From Oceanobacillus neutriphilus (GTDB lineage: Bacteria > Bacillota > Bacilli > Bacillales > Amphibacillaceae), in assembly GCF_014645515.1 (NCBI RefSeq), contig NZ_BMLW01000019.1:1-64000 (forward strand): a stretch of DNA of 64,000 bases, read 5' to 3'. Shown piece by piece: positions 1-7,581 of this stretch (within the stretch, counting starts at the first letter, position 1; each line of letters opens with the position of its first letter). Made by a program: the position numbers and the translations under genes. The notes below the pieces were generated by a model, which saw only the letters and a program-made list of their open reading frames with translations, was not told the origin of the DNA and ran no database searches.

Positions 1-9
1 GGTCCAAGT

Positions 10-85
10 GGAGGATTAGCTCAGCTGGGAGAGCACCTGCCTTACAAGCAGGGGGTCGCAGGTTCGAGCCCTGCATCCTCCACCA
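10..85 (+). tRNA. tRNA-Val (anticodon TAC)
   Basis: First gene of the array. Acceptor stem GGAGGAT pairs with ATCCTCC, the T-loop is GGTTCGAGCC, the anticodon loop CTTACAA reads TAC, and the 3' CCA is encoded. Confidence 0.97.
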
Positions 86-107
86 TATAAGATTCATAAG
101 TTCATAT

Positions 108-184
108 CGCGGGGTGGAGCAGTCTGGCAGCTCGTTGGGCTCATAACCCAAAGGTCGTAGGTTCAAATCCTACCCCCGCAACCA
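108..184 (+). tRNA. initiator tRNA-fMet (anticodon CAT)
   Basis: Starts CGCGGGG and ends CCCCGCAACCA. The unpaired C1/A72 and the GGG...CCC run in the anticodon stem mark this as the initiator rather than elongator Met tRNA. CCA is encoded. Confidence 0.95.
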
Positions 185-188
185 AAAT

Positions 189-265
189 GGTCCGGTAGTT
201 CAGCTGGTTAGAATGCCTGCCTGTCACGCAGGAGGTCGCGGGTTCGAGTCCCGTCCGGACCGCCA
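189..265 (+). tRNA. tRNA-Asp (anticodon GTC)
   Basis: Acceptor GGTCCGG/CCGGACC, anticodon loop CTGTCAC, encoded CCA. It follows tRNA-fMet after 4 bases. Confidence 0.97.
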
Positions 266-288
266 TTTAAAAATTTAAAACAGTATAT

Positions 289-361
<73 letters not shown>

Positions 362-380
362 CCTTTTTAATAATCTTCGT

Positions 381-465
381 GGAGGGGTAGCGAAGTGGCT
401 AAACGCGGCGGACTGTAAATCCGCTCCCTCAGGGTTCGGCAGTTCGAATCTGCCCCCCTCCACCA
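381..465 (+). tRNA. tRNA-Tyr (anticodon GTA)
   Basis: 85-nt class II tRNA with a long variable arm, acceptor GGAGGGG/CCCCTCC, anticodon loop CTGTAAA, encoded CCA. Confidence 0.96.
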
Positions 466-480
466 TTTATAAAATTTTAT

Positions 481-554
481 AGGGGTATAGTTTAATGGTA
501 AAACGAAGGTCTCCAAAACCTTTGATGTGGGTTCAATTCCTACTACCCCTGCCA
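481..554 (+). tRNA. tRNA-Trp (anticodon CCA)
   Basis: Acceptor AGGGGTA/TACCCCT, anticodon loop CTCCAAA, encoded GCCA end. Confidence 0.96.
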
Positions 555-558
555 ATAT

Positions 559-634
559 GGCGGTCGTGGCGAAGTGGTTAACGCACCGGATTGTGGCTCC
601 GGCACACGTGGGTTCGATCCCCACCGGTCGCCCC
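559..634 (+). tRNA. tRNA-His (anticodon GTG)
   Basis: Anticodon loop TTGTGGC. The G at 559 is the extra G-1 typical of tRNA-His and faces C at 632. The 3' end is CCC followed by T, so CCA is not fully encoded. Confidence 0.95.
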
Positions 635-669
635 TTTTTTATTTAATACATAAATTAACATTTGATCAT

Positions 670-744
670 TGGGCCATAGCCAAGCGGTAAGGCATCGGGT
701 TTTGATCCCGTGTACCCTAGGTTCGAATCCTAGTGGCCCAGCCA
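670..744 (+). tRNA. tRNA-Gln (anticodon TTG)
   Basis: Acceptor TGGGCCA/TGGCCCA, anticodon loop TTTTGAT, encoded GCCA end. Confidence 0.96.
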
Positions 745-749
745 TTTTT

Positions 750-824
750 GCGGAAGTAGTTCAGTGGTAGAACATCACCTTGCCAAGGTGGGGGTCGCGG
801 GTTCGAATCCCGTCTTCCGCTCCA
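750..824 (+). tRNA. tRNA-Gly (anticodon GCC)
   Basis: Acceptor GCGGAAG/CTTCCGC, anticodon loop TTGCCAA, encoded TCCA end. Confidence 0.96.
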
Positions 825-832
825 GAAGAAAT

Positions 833-906
<74 letters not shown>

Positions 907-914
907 AAACATAT

Positions 915-999
915 GCCTGAGTGGTGGAATTGGTATACACGCGGCACTCAAAATGCCGTGCTCTCTGAGCATGTGGGTTCGACTCCCACCTCAGGTACT
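915..999 (+). tRNA. tRNA-Leu (anticodon CAA)
   Basis: Last gene of the array, class II with a TGCTC/GAGCA variable arm and anticodon loop CTCAAAA. The acceptor GCCTGAG faces CTCAGGT, so position 1-72 is a G-T wobble, and the 3' end is ACT instead of ACCA. Near-copies of this 3' end occur at 1141 and 3221, so the end may have been altered by site-specific integration. Confidence 0.9.
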
Positions 1000-1070
1000 T
1001 TGAATAGTAACCAAAAAGACTCACAAACCTTGTAAAAACAAGATTTGTGAGTCTTTTTGGTTAAGGTAAA
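977..1070 (+). repeat. direct repeat, left copy: tRNA-Leu 3' end plus terminator
   Basis: T-arm of tRNA-Leu, GGTACT, a GAATAGTAAC segment, the ACTCACAAAC hairpin and a TTAAGGTAAAG tail. The same order of elements recurs at 3221-3311 with scattered substitutions. The pair bounds the 1.07-3.2 kb interval, as expected of attachment-site copies around an integrated element. Confidence 0.7.
1011..1060 (+). terminator. rho-independent terminator of the tRNA array
   Basis: Long inverted repeat: CCAAAAAGACTCACAAAC and its partner GTTTGTGAG-type arm ending CTTTTTGG, with a short A-rich loop. It lies 12 bases after tRNA-Leu. Confidence 0.88.
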
Positions 1071-1140
1071 GAATTTCTTTGGTACAAATTTGGTACAAGG
1101 GCAAAATAGAAGGTTGATATACCAAGGGTTAGAGGGCAAC

Positions 1141-1163
1141 GTTCGACCCCGACCACCGGTACT
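1141..1163 (+). repeat. partial tRNA-Leu 3'-end copy (att-like)
   Basis: GTTCGACCCCGACC followed by ACCGGTACT resembles the T-arm and 3' acceptor strand of a GCCGGTG-type tRNA-Leu, but no tRNA body precedes it. The last 15 bases, CGACCACCGGTACTA, also occur at 3228-3242. Probably a relic attachment site from an earlier integration. Confidence 0.55.
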
Positions 1164-1191
1164 AGAAAAACGTTGATATGATGGCGTCTTG

Positions 1192-1224
1192 ACGAGTTAT
1201 TGACTTGTTAAGGCGCTATTTTTA
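1192..1224 (+). terminator. possible hairpin terminator
   Basis: GCGTCTTGACGAGT can pair, with some G-T pairs, with ACTTGTTAAGGCGC, followed by TATTTTTA. No intact gene lies upstream apart from the tRNA array. Confidence 0.35.
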
Positions 1225-1226
1225 TG

Positions 1227-1761
1227 AGTTGTATAATATTTGACGTTGGTGAAAGAAATGCCTGTCTCCTTTTCTAAGGAGACAGGGATGGAAATTCGCT
1301 AATGTCTTTTTTTTATTTTTAAATAGAAAACAAGTGAATTTCCCTATAGAATATAAGTCGACCAAAACCACATCTAGGAGGAAAATCACTTGTCTCATTC
1401 TAATCATATTAAAACTTTACTCGATATTCAAGGCTCACATATTATTTTTGATGATCAAGGAAAGGTTTGTAAATATATAAAAGGGAAATTGACCTATCAT
1501 CCCGCGGATCACTTTGCCATTTACAGGCGTACACGCTACTTATTTGTGTTTGAGAATACAGCGTTTTATGTGTAAGGCATGTCATGGCAGTTTTACTGCA
1601 CAAACACAGATTGACAAAAAGTATTGTTATATCTCAAAGAATACGAAAGTACAAATACTGGTGAAAACTGCTTCTCACGTAGCATAAAGCTACGTGAGAG
1701 CTTGATAAATCATTTCATTATTGGGCTAAAATTCTACACCAACGTTATTTGACATAGAACC
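1227..1761. mobile_element. decayed ISL3-family insertion sequence
   Basis: Left end contains TTTGACGTTGGTGAAAG; the inverted right end reads GTCAAATAACGTTGGTG, typical of ISL3 termini with shared core ACGTTGGTG. Between them are the first ~60 codons and a short later piece of an ISL3-type transposase. At about 535 bp it is well under half of a full ISL3 element, so most of the transposase is gone. Confidence 0.65.
1390..1670 (+). pseudogene. ISL3-family transposase, 5' remnant
   Basis: A TTG start after CTAGGAGGAAAATCAC begins MSHSNHIKTLLDIQGSHIIF, typical of ISL3 transposase N-termini. The open frame stops at 1575, before the zinc-ribbon segment is complete. Another frame then continues with CKACHG-like and KKYCYISKNTKVQILVKTA segments that belong to the same family. 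Full ISL3 transposases have about 400 residues, so frameshift and deletion have inactivated this one. Confidence 0.7.
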
Positions 1762-1846
1762 ATAAGAAATATGCGCCCACTTTTACTTTCTTCGATCATT
1801 TTATGGAACAATTTAATCGAATTAGACTTGGGTATTTAAATGAAAG

Positions 1847-2251
1847 TCAGTAGTTAACACTCGCTAAGTCTTTAAATTCCTCTTTTTGATTTAATGGGCA
1901 AGATTGCTCGTTGCAACGGACAATTTTATCATTGTCTAATTCAAATATTGCTATCACTTCTATTTCGCCAGTTTCGCCACTCTTTTTATTTGCAGTAACA
2001 GTATATCTTAGGGTTGCCGTTTGTTTATCAACATCAAAGAGAACATCATAAAAGGGGGATAAAGATATGGACTTTACAATCCCTTTTAATGCAAGGACAT
2101 GACTTGTAAATTCAGCTATATTTGTGCTAACTCCATCAGTTGTTTGAACATAGTGTTTACTAAAGTAATTAGGAATTTTTTCTATTTTCATATCAACGAT
2201 GATTTCTTGATACATCCTACTTAAAAATTCAATGGCTTGTTCTTTATCCAT
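1847..2251 (-). CDS. SnoaL/NTF2-like small protein
   Basis: 134 residues. An N-terminal helical segment (MDKEQAIEFLSRMYQEIIVD) leads into alternating strands with a Y-V-Q-T-T-D-G-V pattern and a late acidic strand (VIAIFELDNDKIVRCNEQ), a pattern common in NTF2-fold SnoaL-like proteins. Such proteins may bind or isomerise small polyketide-like ligands, but many have no known role. The gene follows a MarR regulator on the same strand after 17 bases, so the two are probably cotranscribed and the product is likely under MarR control. Substrate unknown; the fold is inferred by pattern only. Confidence 0.6.
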   Translation of the reverse strand: MDKEQAIEFLSRMYQEIIVDMKIEKIPNYFSKHYVQTTDGVSTNIAEFTSHVLALKGIVKSISLSPFYDVLFDVDKQTATLRYTVTANKKSGETGEIEVIAIFELDNDKIVRCNEQSCPLNQKEEFKDLASVNY

Positions 2252-2268
2252 AATAATTGCTCCTCTTT

Positions 2269-2739
2269 TTATAATTGATTTGACCAGGCTTCTAAAAATT
2301 TAATAATCAGCTCTAATTCATCATCAGAGAACTGATCCAACAATTGGATATAACGATCTTCAGCAATTTGATGCATTCGATCATGAACCGCTGCAAGTTG
2401 CTGTCCTGAATTTGTTAAAGTATAATAAACAGCTTTCTGATCATTCTCCTTTTTTTTAGACAGAACCATTCCTTCTTCAATTAAGGAATTAATGGCTTTA
2501 GTAATCGCAGGTTTTGAAATACTAAGTTCCTTAGAAAGAAATGTGTTATTAGATGCATTTGGGTATTCGTTTATCAGAGCCATAATATGCAACTGCGTTA
2601 AAGACAATTTATTTTCGGTATATCCATGATTAACTAATAAATCCTTGGCTAGATTATCCTTTTTCGCCATCTTCTTTTCATGAGACAAAATAAAATGTTC
2701 AATGGCTTTCAGGGCTTCTTCTTTTGAAGAATTTTCCAC
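2269..2739 (-). CDS. MarR-family transcriptional regulator
   Basis: 156 residues with a winged helix: LSLTQLHIMALINEYPNASN, then NTFLSKELSISKPAITKAIN as the helix-turn-helix, and a wing around LSKKKENDQKAVYYTLT, followed by a long dimerisation helix. The start is GTG, chosen because AAAGGAG lies just upstream; a nearby ATG is out of frame. MarR dimers usually repress their own operon until a phenolic or other ligand binds. Two palindromes 30-60 bases upstream of the start fit autoregulation. First gene of a two-gene operon with the SnoaL-like gene. Confidence 0.85.
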   Translation of the reverse strand: MENSSKEEALKAIEHFILSHEKKMAKKDNLAKDLLVNHGYTENKLSLTQLHIMALINEYPNASNNTFLSKELSISKPAITKAINSLIEEGMVLSKKKENDQKAVYYTLTNSGQQLAAVHDRMHQIAEDRYIQLLDQFSDDELELIIKFLEAWSNQL

Positions 2740-2769
2740 AAACCTTCATCTCCTTTGATTGTTATTTTG

Positions 2770-2803
2770 TTAACCGGTTAATAATTATAGTTTACCAGTT
2801 AAC
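2770..2803. promoter_or_regulatory. candidate MarR operator pair
   Basis: A perfect 12-bp palindrome TTAACCGGTTAA (2770-2781) is followed after 8 bases by the related imperfect palindrome GTTTACCAGTTAAC (2790-2803), directly upstream of the MarR gene. Two similar dyads about two helical turns apart fit two MarR dimers. Confidence 0.6.
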
Positions 2804-2990
2804 ATTATTGGTGTCAACTAGTGAGTTTACCAATAGGAATGGACGCGTAATAGAATAACATAGTATTTGATGCCTTTTTATTGAGGAATTTAATTTACAG
2901 GAAGTTCTTTTTTATATTGCCTCAAAAAGTGACATAATAATTTCAGATGACAAATGAATAACAAGGAAAAATATCCCTGTCATATCAGTG

Positions 2991-3018
2991 TTTGTCGGGT
3001 TTACTCGAACCCGACAAA
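2991..3018. terminator. perfect 11-bp stem-loop, function uncertain
   Basis: TTTGTCGGGTT and AACCCGACAAA pair perfectly around the 6-base loop TACTCG. No T-run follows on either strand, and there is no intact gene immediately upstream on either side, so it may be a terminator relic or an element end. Confidence 0.4.
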
Positions 3019-3220
3019 TAATACTATTCTTACATTTTAAGATGATTTTATTAACCGTCTAAATGCCTACAAACGTTGAAAAATCAGCGCTTATAAGCAT
3101 TTTTGTTTTTAGGTGTATTATAGAAAAATATAGGTTTATGTAAAGCGCAACACAAATGCAACACAAATGCAACACATAAGGATATGTAAATACTGATGTA
3201 CCAGTGGTTAAAAGGTCATG

Positions 3221-3311
3221 CTCGAACTCGACCACCGGTACTATGAATGGTAACAAAAACTCACAAACGCTGTTAAAGCAGTGTTTGTGAGTTTTTTTGA
3301 TTAAGATAAAG
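3221..3311 (+). repeat. direct repeat, right copy of tRNA-Leu 3' end plus terminator
   Basis: Counterpart of 977-1070: a T-arm-like segment, ACCGGTACT, GAATGGTAAC, the ACTCACAAAC hairpin and a TTAAGATAAAG tail. There is no tRNA body before it. A tandem CACAAATGCAA repeat at 3151-3173 lies upstream in place of the tRNA. Confidence 0.7.
3259..3298 (+). terminator. duplicated tRNA-array terminator
   Basis: ACTCACAAACGCTG pairs with CAGTGTTTGTGAGT and is followed by TTTTTT. It is a diverged copy of the hairpin at 1011-1060 but now has no gene in front of it. Confidence 0.75.
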
Positions 3312-3896
3312 TAAGATAGAGGCGGTATCAAAGATAGAGGTGAAAAGCGGAAGACAGCTCTTCTACTTTTCAATACCATTAACTAGCAGATTAAGAAGGC
3401 TATAAGAGAACAAAACTTGTGTGCTATGCAATCAAATTAGAAAACCAAAATCATTCTAATTTACCTGCTTGGTATGTTCGGGAGTATCATTACTGAGTAG
3501 AATATAGAATAAAGGATGTAGAATCGAGACAGGGGATATTGAGAAAGAAGTTCAGTAAGAAAACTAGTCTATATCAACCTCAAATAAATATATTTATTAT
3601 TGTTCCATCCGATTTGGTAATTACGATGATTTAGGTGAAGAACTTGGCTTCAAAATGGGAGCATACGCCAAAATAAAAGAAAGTAGTAACAAAAAAGAAC
3701 GTCTGAATGGACGTTCTTTTTTGTTCTGGTTGTAATGGCTACAAGCAATATAACCATGAAAATGTTCTGCTCAACAAAAGTAAGAATTCCTTCAAACAAA
3801 TCCAACAACTATGTCAATGAAATACTTGGATGGTTATTTTTCCCCTTTGAATGATAAACTTAAAATAACTACCTTGATATGGAAAGAGGAAAAACA
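3312..3896. other. intergenic stretch without a supported gene
   Basis: No ORF with a plausible start and ribosome site. A short open stretch at about 3610-3735 could be the tail of a lost gene, but I cannot assign it. A stem-loop at 3691-3722 ends the non-coding part; the LysR gene follows. Confidence 0.5.
3691..3722 (+). terminator. rho-independent terminator
   Basis: AAAAAAGAACGTC and GACGTTCTTTTTT form a perfect stem around a 6-base loop with a T-run. No intact gene precedes it on the plus strand, so it probably belonged to a gene that has been lost. Confidence 0.7.
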
Positions 3897-4796
3897 ATGG
3901 AAATCAAACATATGATTTATTTTATAGAAATCGTTAAGACTGGTAGCATGACAAAGGCAGCGGAAAAGTTGTTTATTTCACAGCCGACCATTAGTAAGCT
4001 TTTACGGGACTTAGAAGCAGAATTAGGTGTAGAATTATTTGACCGTCACAAACGTCAGATGGTCCTTACAGATGCAGGGAAAGCATTTTTACAGCAAGCA
4101 AAAGAAATTGTTCGATTATATGAAAACCTCCCAACAGAAATGGATAATTTGCTAGGAATCAGACAAGGACATATTAAAATAGGCTTGCCTCCGATTATGA
4201 ATGTGAGTCTGTTTATTCGTATCTTAGGAGAGTTTCATGAGAGTTATCCGGATATCAGCTTTGAATTATTAGAAAATGGCAGTAAGAGAATTGAGGAGAG
4301 TATTATTAACGATGAAATCGACGTTGGCATTACAGTACTGCCGACAGATACGAAGACTTTTCACCAATTTTCTTTGCTTGAGGAGCAGCTAAAGCTGGTG
4401 ATTCCGCGGTCTCACAAATTTGCCAAAAGAGAAAAAATTAGACTGATCGAATTAAAGGAAGATAATTTTATTCTATTTAGCGAAGACTTTGTATTAAATG
4501 ATCGTATAACAGAGGCATGTAAAACTGCTGGTTTTATTCCTAAAGTGATTGCGGAGAGCTCTCAATGGTACTTTATCGAGCAGATGATTGAAGCAAGTCT
4601 CGGGGTAAGCATTCTGCCGGCAAGTATCATTGATATGTTAAAGGAAGATGTAGTTAGTGTTGAAATTGAAGATCCATCGATTTTGTGGCAATTAGCAATC
4701 ATTTGGAAAAAGAATAGCTATACCTCATTTGTAACAAAAGAGTGGCTAAAGTTTATGCAAGAACAATTGATGTTTAAACATGGAAAAAGTAATTAG
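3897..4796 (+). CDS. LysR-family transcriptional regulator
   Basis: 299 residues from the ATG at 3897, preferred over an ATG 18 bases upstream because GGAAAGAGG sits at proper spacing. The N-terminal HTH (GSMTKAAEKLFISQPTISKL) is the canonical LysR DNA-binding helix pair. Residues ~90-290 form the periplasmic-binding-like effector domain (IKIGLPPIMNVSLFIRILGE). The pattern resembles the CidR/YwbI group, which answers small carboxylates, but the ligand is not evident. It lies 131 bases upstream of a thioesterase gene on the same strand, which may be its target even though LysR targets are more often divergent. Confidence 0.88.
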   Translation: MEIKHMIYFIEIVKTGSMTKAAEKLFISQPTISKLLRDLEAELGVELFDRHKRQMVLTDAGKAFLQQAKEIVRLYENLPTEMDNLLGIRQGHIKIGLPPIMNVSLFIRILGEFHESYPDISFELLENGSKRIEESIINDEIDVGITVLPTDTKTFHQFSLLEEQLKLVIPRSHKFAKREKIRLIELKEDNFILFSEDFVLNDRITEACKTAGFIPKVIAESSQWYFIEQMIEASLGVSILPASIIDMLKEDVVSVEIEDPSILWQLAIIWKKNSYTSFVTKEWLKFMQEQLMFKHGKSN

Positions 4797-4927
4797 ATAT
4801 GGCGTTTTCATAGATTTAATCTATAGGTTGAATAAGAAATAACTATTTTTATTATGAGTTTATAAGATTTAAGATAAATATATAGCAAAAATAAAGCAAT
4901 TTTATTGAAGAAGGGAACTCACGTAAT

Positions 4928-5476
4928 ATGAATAGTTATAAACATCCAAATGATAGCAGAGTAGTTAGTACGGATCAAGTGTTAATCAATGATTTAAATA
5001 ATTACAATACCCTCTTTGGAGGTGTATTGATGAAGAAATTAGATAATAATGCCACGCTGTCTGCTAGAAGGCACGCCAGAGTTAAGGAATGCGTAACAGC
5101 TTCCACTGATTCGATAGATTTTCTTCATCCGATTAGCCAGTCTGATTCGGTATGTATTGAATCATTTGTTTCTTATACAGGAAATACATCGATGGAGATT
5201 TTTTGTAAGGTGATTGCTGAGGATATGATGACAGGAGAAAGAAAAATTGCAGCCACTGCTTTTCTTACATTTGTTGCTTTGGACAGAAATAAAAAAGCGA
5301 TTAAAGTGCCAAGCATCGTACCAGAATCAGCAGAAGAAAAGTTTTTGTATGAATCTGGTGAGAAGCGGGCAGCAATGCGACGTAAAAGAAGAGAACACAG
5401 TAAAGAGCTGACGCAAATTATTGGTTTGGAAAAACCATGGGAAAGAGGAGATATCTATGTTTGCGAATATAAATAG
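4928..5476 (+). CDS. hotdog-fold acyl-CoA thioesterase (YkhA type)
   Basis: 182 residues; ATG after GAAGAAGGGAA. Residues ~15-40 (LINDLNNYNTLFGGVLMKKL) carry the N-N-x-x-x-x-x-G-G-x-L-M signature of the BFIT/YkhA acyl-CoA thioesterases, and D-S-I-D-F-L-H-P follows at ~60. Such enzymes hydrolyse fatty acyl-CoA in the cytosol; chain preference cannot be read here. A basic tail (RRKRREHSKEL) is usual in this family. The small next gene overlaps its 3' end by 20 bases. Confidence 0.88.
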   Translation: MNSYKHPNDSRVVSTDQVLINDLNNYNTLFGGVLMKKLDNNATLSARRHARVKECVTASTDSIDFLHPISQSDSVCIESFVSYTGNTSMEIFCKVIAEDMMTGERKIAATAFLTFVALDRNKKAIKVPSIVPESAEEKFLYESGEKRAAMRRKRREHSKELTQIIGLEKPWERGDIYVCEYK

Positions 5477-5819
5477 TTTATATCATATAGAGGAAGAACT
5501 TAACCAACTCCAATGTAATTATAAGGAATTGTATGAGCATTTACAGCACATGGTGAGTCTGACCAGACAATTGCAAGTCCCTTATAAATATTTAGGTGAG
5601 CTATTAGCAGCAGAAGAAGAGCCGGCAGAACCACCTTTTATTCGAGAATCGGTTTTACAGCTTTATCAAAAAGAAGTAAATTTATTAAAAGAGCAAAAGG
5701 ATTTTGAAAAATTATTATCTTTACTTTGGAATTTAGAACAGATTTCCTATTCACAAGTATTTCTGTTAGTGTTGGGAGCAAAACCAGAGCTTATTCAAGT
5801 CAATACTATTATTAAGTAG
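5457..5819 (+). CDS. small helical protein, unknown function
   Basis: 120 residues from the ATG at 5457, chosen because AGAGGAG lies 6 bases before it; an upstream in-frame start lacks such a site. Mostly helical and rich in Leu, Glu and Gln (YHIEEELNQLQCNYKELYEH), suggesting a coiled-coil region over residues 5-45. It overlaps the end of the thioesterase gene, so translation is probably coupled. I do not recognise a family. Confidence 0.65.
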   Translation: MFANINSLYHIEEELNQLQCNYKELYEHLQHMVSLTRQLQVPYKYLGELLAAEEEPAEPPFIRESVLQLYQKEVNLLKEQKDFEKLLSLLWNLEQISYSQVFLLVLGAKPELIQVNTIIK

Positions 5820-5970
5820 CAGACAAGGCTTATCTCCTTACTGGTTAAGGGGCATAAGTCCTGCATTTTGTTAAGCGTCTAACAGACGTAATGAAGAAAC
5901 TAATCATTTAACATCTCCCCCTGAAACCTTTACAATAATATAAAAAAGTCAAAATGAAAGGGTGAGCGTA

Positions 5971-6618
5971 TTGAATATCTTAGTAGTAGGAGCAAATGGA
6001 CAAATAGGGAAGCACCTGGTCAAGCTGATTCAGGAAAATGGAGATCAGGCCCGTGCAATGATCCGTAAGCAAGAGCAGGCGGCTTATTTCAAGGATTTAG
6101 GTGCTGAAACAGCTATTGCTAATTTAGAGGATGAAATTGATGTGATTGCTGAAGCAGCAGAAGGTGTAGATGCATTTGTATTCACTGCTGGATCAGGTCC
6201 AAAAACAGGAAAAGATAAAACCCTGATGATCGACTTAGACGGCGCTGTAAAAACCATTCAAGCAGCTGAAAAAGCGAACGTCAAGCGTTTTATCATGATT
6301 AGTTCGTTTGATACCAGCCGCGAAGCTATCCAAGCTGCCCCTGAGTCATTTGCACCCTATGTCGTAGCGAAACACTATGCAGACGAGTGGCTGTTAAACA
6401 CAGATTTAGACTACACCATCATCCATCCAGGTCTGTTAACGAATAATCCTGGTACCAATCAGGTAACCCTTGGAGCCAATGTAGAACGGGGAGAGGTACC
6501 TCGGGAGGATATCGCTAGAGTAATTTATACCAGCTTGAAAAATGACGCAACCATCGGTAAAAGATTTCGGGCAGTTAGTGGACAAACACCTGTTGAAGAA
6601 GCAATACAGTCGGTATAA
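5971..6618 (+). CDS. NAD(P)-binding atypical SDR (YhfK/YwnB type)
   Basis: 215 residues from TTG at 5971. GAAAGGGTG ends 7 bases before this TTG, which favours it over the GTG at 5962. The N-terminal VVGANGQIGKHLVKLI is the Rossmann glycine motif. ISSFDTSREA and the PYVVAKHYADEWL segment hold the usual Y-x-x-x-K pair. Members of this family are often called NmrA-like or NAD(P)H-binding; substrates are mostly unknown. Monocistronic with its own terminator. Confidence 0.85.
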   Translation: MNILVVGANGQIGKHLVKLIQENGDQARAMIRKQEQAAYFKDLGAETAIANLEDEIDVIAEAAEGVDAFVFTAGSGPKTGKDKTLMIDLDGAVKTIQAAEKANVKRFIMISSFDTSREAIQAAPESFAPYVVAKHYADEWLLNTDLDYTIIHPGLLTNNPGTNQVTLGANVERGEVPREDIARVIYTSLKNDATIGKRFRAVSGQTPVEEAIQSV

Positions 6619-6621
6619 TCA

Positions 6622-6658
6622 TAAAAAACGGGCATGCGCTAAGCTGCCCGTTTTTTAT
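6622..6658 (+). terminator. rho-independent terminator
   Basis: AAAAAACGGGCA pairs with TGCCCGTTTTTT around a short loop, 4 bases after the stop of the NAD(P)-binding protein gene. Confidence 0.9.
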
Positions 6659-6983
6659 AGGAGAAAATTGCATTAAATAAAGATATTTATATAGAATTAT
6701 AGATAGTTTTTTGAGTATATAAACTAATGGCAGTGCTTCTTCTTTTTTGCGAGGAGAATGGTGATTTGCAATTATTGATATGTTAAAGTGACTCTGCTCA
6801 TAATTTGAAACTGTACTTTTCTCATACGCAACTTGTTATAATTTCAGAAATTTACAATTAAAGTATAAAATAGTATGGTAGTATATGATTATAAGGTTGC
6901 TGTATAAATAGAATTATCCAGCAGCCATAATAAATGATTAAATATTTACATAGTTAAGCTACTGGATAGTTTGAGGTGGGTAA
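6659..6983. other. intergenic, promoter region only
   Basis: 325 bases of very AT-rich DNA. It includes a TTGTTATAATTT segment near 6831 that could be a -10 region for the next gene. No ORF, tRNA or clear repeat was seen. Confidence 0.4.
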
Positions 6984-7511
6984 ATGAAGCAGAACATGCC
7001 TAAAAAAATACATATTATAGGATCAATTGGAAGTGGAAAGACAACCTTGGCCAAGAAGCTTTCTACTCAACTGGAAATTCCCTGTTTTGAATTAGATAAC
7101 GTCGTTCGAAAAAGACTGGATACAGGAGATATAAAAAGGACTCCAGAGGAAAGAGATGAATATCTGAAGCGTATCATTAATTCGGATAAGTGGATTACTG
7201 AAGGAGTTCATCATAAATGGATTGCTCCATGCCTTCAAGATGCTGAGGTTATTATTTTTTTGGATACTAAGCTATCTGTAAGGAAATTTCGAATCATCAA
7301 AAGGTTTATAAGGCAGAAATTGGGTTTAGAAACAGCAAACTATAAGCCGACACTAAAAATTATATTGAATTTATATAAATACGATACTATTTTTGAATAT
7401 CATAGTAAGCCAGAAATTCTTAAAAAGCTAAGATCTTATGATAACAAATTAATTCATTTTAAAAGTGATATGGAAATCACAAATTATTTGAAAATGACTG
7501 ATATACCGTAA
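6984..7511 (+). CDS. P-loop kinase-like protein (FlaR / topology-modulation type)
   Basis: 175 residues. Walker A is HIIGSIGSGKTTLAKKL at residues ~9-25, followed by IPCFELDNVVRKR, whose acidic substrate-site segment (ELDN) is typical of the adenylate-kinase-like proteins annotated as DNA topology modulation protein. WITEGVHHKWIAPCLQDAEVIIFLD is the Walker B region. Basic helices at ~90-120 could form the lid. Real substrates of this group are not established. Start ATG after GAGGTGGG. Confidence 0.8.
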   Translation: MKQNMPKKIHIIGSIGSGKTTLAKKLSTQLEIPCFELDNVVRKRLDTGDIKRTPEERDEYLKRIINSDKWITEGVHHKWIAPCLQDAEVIIFLDTKLSVRKFRIIKRFIRQKLGLETANYKPTLKIILNLYKYDTIFEYHSKPEILKKLRSYDNKLIHFKSDMEITNYLKMTDIP

Positions 7512-7581
7512 AAAAAATAAAGATATAGTTTTATGGATATAAATCACAGAGTGATAAGACAGCTGAAGTGGGGAATGTGTT

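Noticed and set aside
3151-3173. CACAAATGCAA tandem repeat as a possible CRISPR or iteron
   Set aside because: Only two units with no spacers; too short for CRISPR and no replication gene nearby.
3059-3379. 106-residue minus-strand frame
   Set aside because: It runs through the duplicated terminator and att-like sequence; no family resemblance and no start signal.
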